Source: Amyelois transitella (Eukaryota; Arthropoda; Insecta; Lepidoptera; Pyralidae). Taken from it: a stretch of DNA of 64,000 nucleotides. Made by a program: the position numbers and the translations under genes. The stretch lies in NCBI RefSeq assembly GCF_032362555.1, contig NC_083523.1, positions 1,215,501 to 1,279,500 on the forward strand, given 5' to 3'. The notes beneath the pieces were generated by a model. It did not search any database, was not told the origin of the DNA, and saw nothing but the letters and a program-made list of their open reading frames with translations. Shown here piece after piece: positions 21,501 to 29,200 of this stretch. Each line of letters opens with the position of its first letter. The stretch's first letter is position 1.

Positions 21501-24500
21501 TTTGGTTTTGACACTAGGAGGTCACACATGCAGCGGAGAGATATGTGTGCTATACTGCTCGTCGACTCGTCCAGTTTTCTGTGAAACAAATACATATAGT
21601 CACGTCCATATCCCTCGCGGGGTAGACGGAGCCGACAGTCTTCTGTCGTCTGTGAAACAAAATATGAAATAATTTCCAATTGATATTTATCGACAATAAT
21701 CTTTCCAATACATATTTATCGACAGAATAATGACATAGTTTATTCTCAAAATGGTATCACTTGTAATGTGCCGGTACAGAAGTACAATTTTTGTATAGTG
21801 TGGTTCCCGAAACACATACAAAAAAGAAAAGGACCACTCCATCTCTTTCCCATGGATGTCGTAAAAGGCGACTAAGGGATAGGCTTATAAACTTGGGATT
21901 CTTCTTTTAGGCGATGGACTAGCAACCCGTCACTATTTGAATCTCAATTCTATCATTGAGCCAAACAGCTGAACGTGGCCTATCAGTCTTTTCAAGACTG
22001 TTGGCTCTGTTTACCCTGTAAGGGATATAGACGTGACCATATGTAAGTATGTATGTATACATACATACATAAAATCACGCCTCTTACCCGGAGAGGTACC
22101 TAGGCAATGACTACCTCTTCCACTTGCCACGATCTCTGCACACTTCCTAGGTAACAGAGTTAAATATATCTTAAAACTACTTTTGACCGATAAATGCTAC
22201 TATACACTGGACGAGTTTTTAAACGATGGAAATATTGACATTAGAATTATTATTATATAAATCATTTTATCAATTCAATATATCTTATAAATTATATTTA
22301 TTTTAAATTGCTTATTAGTTTTAGGTAGACAGAGCCAACAGTCTTGAAAAGACTGAATGGCCACGTTCAGCTATTTGGCTTAATGACAGAATTGAGATTC
22401 AAATAGTGACAGGTTGCTAGCCCATCGCCTAAAAAAGAATCCCAAGTTTGTAAGCCTATTCCTTAGTCGCCTTTAACGACATCCATGGGAAAGAGATGGA
22501 GTTGTCCTATTCTTTTTTGTATTGGTGCCGGGAACCACACGGCACTATGTATGTATGTATGTATGTACCTAGTGTCTCCCTTCTTTCGTCTCAGCACGGT
22601 GGCCGCTTTCTCCAGCCGCTGGAGGTATCGCTTGTAGAATTCCAACAACTCCTTCTCGTACTTGTACAGCGCTAACGTGTCCTTTTTCACTGGAATAAAG
22701 ATGATAAAAATATAAATTTAGATTTAGTTTTATTAAGCAACTTTAATTGGTGGTCAATGAGAATTAAATAACATTCCACCCTAAAAGCGTGCGCGTCCAT
22801 ACAATAAAAAGCGAAACAGACATATGTCTTATCAATTTTATCATTCATCATATAATCACGTCCCTTTCGGGGGTAGACAGAGCCAACAATCTTGAAGAGA
22901 CTGATTGGCCACGTTCAGCTGTTTGGTTTTATAATAGAATTGAGATTCAAATAGTGACAGGTTGCTAGCCAATCGCCTAAAATAAGAATTCCAAGATTAC
23001 AAGCCTGTTCCTTAGTCGCCTCCTACGACATCCATGGGAAATGAGATGGAGCGGTTCTATTCTTTTTTATATTGGTGCCGGGAACCACACGGCACTCAAT
23101 TCAATTTTATCAACATTAGAAAAAGAGATTTATAGGAGAGAATAAGAGAAAAGATGTAAAGGGTTACACTCACACTTGACATTGGAGTAGTCCTGATGCC
23201 TGATCATGTAGTCAGGCAGGATGTCCCGGAACACCTCGCAAGCCGATATGCTCGCCAGCTTGCGCACTGAAGGTAAGTTCAGCTGTCCATCTTTCAAACG
23301 TTCTTCCATTAGGTACAGAATTGGGTATAGGTTCTTGAGCTGAAACAAAGAATTTTGATGTTACTCTCAATTTCAAGTTGATGTAGATTTATTTTCAAAA
23401 TAGGATACAAGGTGTTGTTTATTGACGTCCACATAACTTAAGTATAATTATATTTACTACCGCTTCCAAAGAAAAGAAAGTACATGAACCTTTAATATTT
23501 GTATGCTTTAAACAGCAAGACATAGCGAACTGTACTCGTATTATTATTCAACAACTGTATCTTTGTACCTATGTTTGACAAATAAATTGATTGATTGATT
23601 GATATGAGTAGTGTAGGAGAAGTGGCGGAACTAACTACACTGCAGCGTTTCAACCAGCTTCCAAAGGCCTTTAACTTGGGATTCTCTTTTTAAACGACGA
23701 GCTAACAATTTTAATTACAATCACACTTTACCAACCTTCTTCTCCGGCTGCTCCAACAGAGATGAGCACAGAGCTCCGATCCTCAGCTTATCATGCTGCA
23801 GCTTGTCCCTCCTCGCGGCTAGCAGCTGCACTGCAGTCACCACTTCAGCGTCTCCGTCCTGCGTTGATTCTGCTGTACCCTCCATGCCGGAGTCCGAGTC
23901 TGATCCATTGGAGTCTGGTGATTGTTTTGGTTGTTTCGCTGGTGGCTCATCTTCAGCCTCTGATTCAGTGTCTGTGAATATAAACAACAAAAAAGGTTCC
24001 CTATTTTGTAAATTCTTAAAATTTTATTGACAAAGCCAGAACTGTGGAATCACAGATTCAACCTTTCCTGGACCATGACGTGAACCCTGGGTATTTATCA
24101 GAGATCAAGTCATGTTTTATGATTGGCCATTTTGGTAACCTCTCTTATAGAAAAATTATTATGGCATAACTATAGATTTGAGATATCAAAATAGTACAAT
24201 TTCACGTGTGGTTCCCGGCACGAACAGAAAAAAGAATAGGACCACTCCATCTCTTTCTCATGGATGTCGTAAAAGGCGACTAAGGGGTAGGCTTATAAAC
24301 TTGGGATTCTTCTTTTAGGCGATGGGCTAGCAACCTGTCACTATTTGAATCTCAATTCCATCTTAAAGCCAAACAGCTGAACGTGGCCTATTAGTCTTTA
24401 CAAGACTGTTGGCTCTGTCTACCCCGCAAGGGATATAGACGTGATTATATGTATGTATGTATGTACAATTTCACCTTCCACTTCTTCAGTCCTTTCCATC

Positions 24501-25639
24501 ACACCTTCCTTTGTTTTGATAGGAAGGAGAGGTCGCAGCTTTTTCACTGGTCTTTCAGCTAACTCCTTCTCATATTTATCTTCCAATTCACTCCCCGAAT
24601 CCTCGACATCGGACTCCTCATCAGAGTCCTGGTGTGTGTCGGACTCTGTTTCAGCGCCACTGTCACTGCTAGCTAACTTGGCCGGCTTTGGCATTTTACC
24701 CTTGTCTTCTCTCTTCCTTTTTCTTGATCTGATAAAAGTTATTTAAAGTATTTAATTATTTAAATACATAGATTTAATTTTAGTTTGTCATCACCTTTTC
24801 CTTTTTTTATAAGTAAGTAGTTTTAGTTTTAATTTGAATTCAATTATCAATTTAAAGTTAATAAATTTGTTTCTTTAACTCAAACTTTTACTAACTTGAT
24901 TCTTCCTTGTTCTTAAAATTAAGAGTAACTCTTGTCGGTGGAGTTAAGTGGAGCCTCCTTCCTCAATACTATCACCAGTTTAAAGAACATAGTATAGTGG
25001 TTTTCCCATTTGCCTTCCATACACCTTAACTTATTGATACTTTAACTATTTTAAATCCTTGACTAACTCAAATCTTCACATCCTATCACTGCTGGGAGGG
25101 TAAGTTTTTGAATGGACTAAGCAACTTCTGGATCATGGACACATTAGCACTATGCCTGATGCAGGTTTCCTAGCAATGATATCCAAAACTAGAATGTAAT
25201 AAATTCAAACTAGTAAGGCTTAACAAGAAACAAGATACTCTTAAAAACAGAAAGTGCAAAGTCTTACTTATTTTTCTGGTCTTGCTCTGGAACATTGGAC
25301 AGCAACTGAGGTTGCGTTGCTATCCTATTCATTATGTACTTCTGTTCCTCTTCATCCAACATGTCTGCCCATTCATCTCCGGATGCGGAATCACTCTCAC
25401 TACTGTATTCCACCTGATGTTGCTGTGCTGGCTGCTTCTGCTTCTGGACCTTAGTTCTGTGCCTCTGGAGCCTCAACTTTCCCTGCTTCTTCATTTTATT
25501 GGTCGTCTGGTTGTTCCTCTTTACTTTGCTGATTTTAGCTTTGCCTTTTTTCTGTTATTCAATGAGTTTTTGGGTTAGTTAAGTAAAATTTTAAGGTTAC
25601 AAAGTACAACAATATTTTAAGTAAAATACTTACAGCCAT
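15599..25639 (-). CDS. Noc3: Nucleolar complex protein 3 (NOC3L), complete
   Basis: Thirteen minus-strand exons: 25634-25639, 25268-25551, 24475-24728, 23736-23971, 23174-23339, 22569-22689, 21368-21578, 20215-20403, 19389-19570, 18729-18937, 17742-17920, 16769-16977 and 15599-15809. Phases agree throughout and give 818 residues (human NOC3L about 800). NOC3 acts in the nucleolus with NOC2 in maturation and export of pre-60S ribosomal subunits, and has been linked to replication licensing. The first exon codes only Met-Ala. Then come a Lys-rich nucleolar-type segment, acidic Ser/Glu/Asp tracts, the conserved LRPLLPIKTKEGV segment, and the HEAT-like NOC3 core (VRKLASISACEVFRDILPDY, CDLLVSKPNFNY, TKTVFHIYFRLLKSAP, YELTALRRHHHPAV). 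The C-terminal CBF/Mak21-type motif MAFKP follows. Exons 10 and 11 are very GC-rich. Several introns have SINEs abutting splice sites. Confidence 0.95.
15848..16047 (+). mobile_element. SINE-A, 5' truncated, in Noc3 intron 12
   Basis: Starts at GGATGCCGTAAAAGGTGATT and ends GACTACCCCGAGGGATATAA then CGTGATTATTTGTATG. It begins about 40 bp from the exon 13 acceptor. Confidence 0.8.
16062..16375 (+). mobile_element. Highly diverged SINE-A in Noc3 intron 12
   Basis: Recognisable blocks are CCGTGTGGTCC, GGGACCACTCGCATATCTTT and AAACTTGGGATTCTTTTAGG, with an unrelated stretch of about 100 bp between them. Confidence 0.5.
17106..17226 (+). mobile_element. SINE-A 3' half in Noc3 intron 11
   Basis: Starts at AATCTCAATTCTATCAGTAA and ends at ATAGACGTGATTAAACATAT plus a GTATG tail. 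Confidence 0.85.
17252..17342 (-). mobile_element. tRNA-like SINE head in Noc3 intron 11
   Basis: In reverse it shows a B-box-like GGTTCAAATCCCA, and upstream a tRNA-like stem region (GGTGGTCGAATCGGTGAGAT). It differs from SINE-B. It does not fold as an intact tRNA by eye. Confidence 0.5.
17946..18066 (-). mobile_element. SINE-A fragment in Noc3 intron 10
   Basis: The tail segment CACGTCTATATCCCTTGCGG is intact and the body is degraded (AATAGCGACAAGTTTCTAG). It starts about 26 bp from the exon 11 acceptor. Confidence 0.7.
18421..18616 (-). mobile_element. RTE LINE 3' end with target duplication in Noc3 intron 10
   Basis: A severely 5'-truncated LINE copy (196 bp). It is flanked by a perfect 14-bp target duplication CTGTCACTCACACA at 18407-18420 and 18617-18630. 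It reads from AAAATCACGCC through ATCAAGATACGTCAC in reverse. Confidence 0.93.
18955..19135 (-). mobile_element. Diverged SINE-A upstream of Noc3 exon 10
   Basis: Contains GTAGACAGAGCTAACAATG and AGCTATTTGGCTTAATGAT in reverse. Its 3' tail ends about 18 bp from the exon 10 acceptor, so the acceptor region is partly repeat-derived. Confidence 0.75.
19244..19383. repeat. Three-copy 46-bp tandem repeat beside Noc3 exon 9
   Basis: Three copies of a 46-47-bp unit start at 19244, 19291 and 19337 (GCGCACCCTTCTTATACC ... TTAAGTCACCAAGATATATC). The array ends 5 bp before the exon 9 donor. Confidence 0.9.
20397..20815. repeat. 71-bp tandem duplication containing the Noc3 exon 8 acceptor, with a SINE in copy 2
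   Basis: Copy 1 (20397-20467) and copy 2 (20468-20484 plus 20766-about 20815) both begin GCACGATCTGAAA and both end near ACTATGCC. The shared part includes the splice acceptor and the first exon 8 bases. A SINE splits copy 2. Confidence 0.75.
20485..20753 (-). mobile_element. SINE-A, full-length reference copy
   Basis: In sense orientation it runs from a GTGCCGTGTGGTTCCCGGCAC head, which can form a small hairpin. It passes CCATGGATGTCGTAAAAGGC, TTGGGATTCTTT and CTATTTGAATCTCAATTCTA to the tail CTACCCCGCAAGGGATATAG, ACGTGACC and (TATG)n. I see no tRNA A/B boxes. Target duplication ATCTGAAATATA lies at 20473-20484 and 20754-20765. Confidence 0.95.
20928..21020 (+). mobile_element. SINE-A 3' fragment
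   Basis: Starts TCGTTCAGCCATACAGCC and keeps the tail GGCTCTGTATACCCCGTAAG, CGATAAAGACGTG. Confidence 0.7.
21066..21315 (-). mobile_element. SINE-A in Noc3 intron 7
   Basis: Nearly full length. The tail (CACATCTATATCCCTTGCGG) is at 21071 and the head is at about 21315. It ends about 50 bp before exon 7. Confidence 0.85.
21591..21648 (-). mobile_element. 58-bp SINE-A tail inserted in the Noc3 exon 7 acceptor
   Basis: Only the last 58 bp of SINE-A are present. The target duplication TCTGTGAAACAAA (21578-21590 and 21649-21661) is, on the gene strand, TTTGTTTCACAGA: the pyrimidine tract, the CAG acceptor and the first exon base. The insertion therefore duplicated the splice site. Confidence 0.92.
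21796..22056 (+). mobile_element. SINE-A, full length, in Noc3 intron 6
   Basis: Head GTGTGGTTCCCGAAACACA, complete body, and a tail ending ATATGTAAGTATGTATGTA. It meets a reversed RTE tail head-on at 22057. Confidence 0.92.
22057..22155 (-). mobile_element. RTE LINE 3' fragment, tail-to-tail with a SINE-A
   Basis: CATACATAAAATCACGCCTC, then GGCAATGACTACCTCTTCCA and TTGCCACGATCTCTGCACAC. Both elements end in TATG repeats that merge at 22050-22075. Confidence 0.85.
22326..22545 (-). mobile_element. SINE-A missing its tail, near the Noc3 exon 6 donor
   Basis: Complete head and body in reverse, but the TATG tail and last bases are replaced by AT-rich sequence. Its 5' end and an ATGT microsatellite lie within 25 bp of the exon 6 donor. 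Confidence 0.88.
22849..23094 (-). mobile_element. SINE-A in Noc3 intron 5
   Basis: Full-length body in reverse. A likely target duplication TCAATTTTATCA flanks it, with a few extra bases at the tail side. Confidence 0.88.
23393..23600 (-). mobile_element. Repeat family R4 copy in Noc3 intron 4
   Basis: Contains AGGATACAAGGTGTTGTTTA, TTGACGTCC and CTACCGCTTCCAAAGAAAAG, the reverse of motifs at 54210-54382. It is followed by an ATTG microsatellite. Confidence 0.5.
23666..23713 (+). mobile_element. SINE-A internal fragment
   Basis: Only the central block AACTTGGGATTCTCTTTTTA and AACGACGAGCTAACAA remains. Confidence 0.6.
24206..24462 (+). mobile_element. SINE-A inserted exactly at the Noc3 exon 3 donor
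   Basis: A full-length copy antisense to Noc3. Target duplication GTACAATTTCAC lies at 24194-24205 and 24463-24474. On the gene strand this is GTGAAATTGTAC, the first 12 bases of the intron, so the 5' splice site was duplicated and one copy still abuts the exon. Confidence 0.94.
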
Positions 25640-26268
25640 TTTAATTTAATTTTGTTATTACAGTAAATTAAAAAAAGATGTTTATAATTGAATACGATAA
25701 AATGTATCAATAAATTAAACTTGGATAGTAATACAAAAGTTCACAAAACATGCTTCTGTTTTCAAAGGTATAAATCTCAGTATGTATGGGATAATCAGAT
25801 AATGGGATTGTCAGTTTTTGACATTGACTTTGATATTTAGAAATGTTTATATCAATTCTTGATAAATTTTTGAATGAAACCATAATGTCGCGTTCGAGAA
25901 AAAGATTAATTTTTTTAAATATGCTTTATAGTTTCGAAGGCTTTTTTATCTATTTTAGAAAATTATTCTAACAGGAATAAAATGAAGTACAATTTTTAAG
26001 CTACACTTTTATCATTAAAGTACTGGAAGTGAATTAGTCAATTATGAATGTAGCCAAACTTTTAAGTAAACGTCAGTTGTAGGAGACCTCGAAACTTTCT
26101 TTCTTGTTTTTCTAGTTTTCTAAGTTAAAATTTCACCTAATTACGTCCGTCTAAGTGTCTGATCAGTTTTATCTATTAGTGAATGCCTGGGCAAACATCC
26201 ACCATGACCTCTGTCAACTTTTCTGTGAAATAACGGTTAAAAAGTTTATTGTTATCTTCGAGATTGTG
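25640..26268. promoter_or_regulatory. Divergent region between Noc3 and loco
   Basis: It holds the Noc3 promoter on the minus side and the 5' UTR of loco on the plus side. An initiator-like TCAGT lies at 26072, and a strong acceptor-like TTCTTGTTTTTCTAG ends at 26115. So loco could start here or be joined to a distant upstream exon. Confidence 0.4.
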
Positions 26269-29200
26269 ATGGTGCCTCAACAGCAAAGGAGGAGGCGAAG
26301 ACGAGCAGCGCTCCCTCGTACAGCTGAGCGTCGTTTGGTGGTGGCCCGCGGGGCTATTGGATTTGGGTTTACGATAGCGGGTCAGCGTCCTTGTGTAGTT
26401 TCGGCGGTAACTTCAGGAGGGCCAGCGGATAGGGCTGGTTTGAGGGCTGGGGACGCGTTACTGGCTGTTGATGGAGCTAATGTAGCTAGGGCTCCGCATG
26501 CGTCGGTGGCGCGGCTCGTTGCGGCCGCTCCAGGGGCTATATCGTTGAGTGTAGCACCTAGAGAGTCGCCTCCGACCGATACAGAGGACACAGAGCCTGA
26601 TGAGAGAGCAAGAACAAGAAGACGGCACCCTCCACCGCGGCGCAGACCACAGATGATGCATCATCCAGGTTTGTTGACACAAAATTAAAAAATCATAAAA
26701 GTAAAATATGGCATGTTTGGCTCATTCATTGTGAATTTGCTACAATCTGACAATCTTCAGTAAACAACAAAATTTCTGTTTGAGAAATATGACATACATA
26801 CATAAAATCACGCCTCTTTCCCGGAGGGGTAGGCAGAGACTACCTCTTTCCACTTGCCACGATCTCTGCATACTTCTTTCGCTTCGTCCACATTCATAAC
26901 TCTCTTCATACAAGCTCGGCGGTTTCGGGTACTTTTGACCTGACCCTTTACCAGGACGTCCTTAATTTGATCAAGATACGTTCGTCTAGGTCTTCCCACT
27001 CCGACCTTTCCCTCCACACTCTCCTTGTATATCTGCTTAGTCAACCTGCTTTCATTCATCCTCTCCACATGACCGAACCATCTTAACATACCCTTTTCTA
27101 TTCCTGTAACTACATCTTCTTTCACATCACAACATTCCCTTATCACGCTGTTCCTTATCCTGTCACTCAATTTCACACCCATCATACTCCTTAACGCTCT
27201 CATTTCCACTGCATTTATTCTGCTTTCATGCTTCTTTTGCCATACCCAACTTTCACTCCCATACATTAATGTCGGGACCAACACGCCCCTGTGCACAGCC
27301 AGTCGAGCCTTTTTGGATAGTTTCTGACTGCTCATAAAGGCATGCAAAGCTCCATTCACCATGTTCCCCGCGTTCACTCTCCTTTCAATATCACTATCAT
27401 ACTTGCCATCTGATGTAAACTTTGATCCTAGATATACAAACTCTTTCACTTGCTCCACTTTTTCTCCTCCAATCAAAATATTACATGCTGTCATTTCTTT
27501 CTCCATTTCAAAAACCAGTGTTTTAGTTTTACTTACGTTCACTTTCATTCCTTTCTCTTTTAAAGCTTCATGCATACAGTTTACCATCTCCTGTAGCTCC
27601 TCCGCTGATGACGCCAGTATAACCTGATCGTCGGCATAGAGCAGACATTTGACGAGTAACTCATTCATCCTTAATCCACTTTTAGACTCTTTCAAATCTG
27701 TCAAGCAGCTATCCATAAATAGGTTGAACAGCCACGGTGACGCAACACATCCTTGCCTAACGCCTTTCTCAATCTTAAACCACTCAGTGTGCGCTCCGTT
27801 TATCCTGACACAAGCACTCGAATCCTCATATAAGGATTTCAGTGCTCGTATTAAGAGACTGCTCACCCCATGCATAGAAAGTGCTGACCACAATTCATTC
27901 CTCTCAACTCTGTCATAGGCCTTTTCCAGATCTACGAATGTGCAATAGACTTTTTGACTCTTGGCCAAAAACTTTTCGGCTATGCACCGCAAGGAAAAGA
28001 CCTGATCAGTACATCCCATTCCCTTTCGAAATCCCGCTTGAGCATCCCATATTTTGTCATCAGTTTCATTCCTGACTCTATTAATCAATACCTTAGCATA
28101 CAATTTGCCGACGACGCTAAGCAGGCTTATACCACGATAATTTTTGCAGTCCAGCTGTGACCCTTTTCCTTTGTAAAGTGGCACGATAACAGCCTTACAC
28201 CAATCTTTTGGTACTCGGCCGCTTCTCCAACACAAATTGAAAAGGCAGTACAACTGACTAGCTACTACGCCTTTTCCTGCTTTAAGCATCTCGACCGACA
28301 CTCTATCACACCCAGCAGCCTTTCCCGCTTTCATACTCTTAAGTGCTTCCACAATTTCGAACATTTCAATTTCGCCTTCCATCTCATTCTCTTTTTCTTC
28401 GCTATAGCAGAAATCTTTCTTATTTCCTTCCTTTTTTTCAAATAAACTTTCAAAATAGTCCTTCCATATCTTTAGTACACATTCTTCTCCTTTCACAACG
28501 CTACCATCCTGGCATCTGATCCTAGTCAGCTCTCTGGTTATAGTATTTCCTCGGGCTGACCTTACGGATTTCCAGAATACTTTCAGATTTGACTGAAAGT
28601 CTTCTGATAGCCTTTTATCAAAATCCTCTTTATACTCTTCTTTCTTTCTAATCACAGCTTTCTTAACCAAATCTTTCATTTTCTTATATTCCTTACGTGC
28701 TTCATTCACATCTTCATCTATAACCTCTTGCATTCTTAAGTTAGCTTTTGCTGCTAACAAATCCAGCCATGCTTTCTTCTTTAATCGCACAAGTTCTTGC
28801 ACATCTTTACTCATCCACGCATTTTTGTGAAGAAATATGACATTTGTATTGAATTTTAAAATGACTGGTATTATCATGTTGAGAGGTGTAGGCAGTTTAA
28901 AATGTGTGATACCAGGATACCAGTGTCTCTTAAACATTTTTAGGTCCAACAAATTTATTTTTTGGTTATTTAAATTTTATCACAAATGTTTCTGCTCTCC
29001 CAAATATCTACCTATAGATTATTTGATTTTTATTATAATTATTAACATTAATAAACAAACTATATATTTATTTATTTCCTATTTACAGATGGACCTTTAA
29101 AATTGGTATGTTTACAAAGTAACTTGATGTTCTGCACTTACGTTTATGTGGTACTAATGAACTGTTTGTTTGGCACCTATTTGCACTAACAATATACTTG

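Noticed and set aside
26155..26268. Upstream extension of the loco frame before the ATG at 26269
   Set aside because: No ATG is in this frame, and a strong acceptor-like site lies just upstream, so it is read as 5' UTR.
29089..29105. 17-nt microexon in loco intron 1 (good acceptor and GTATGT donor)
   Set aside because: Including it shifts the frame of the PTB exon into a stop. Direct joining of 26668 to 31288 keeps the frame.
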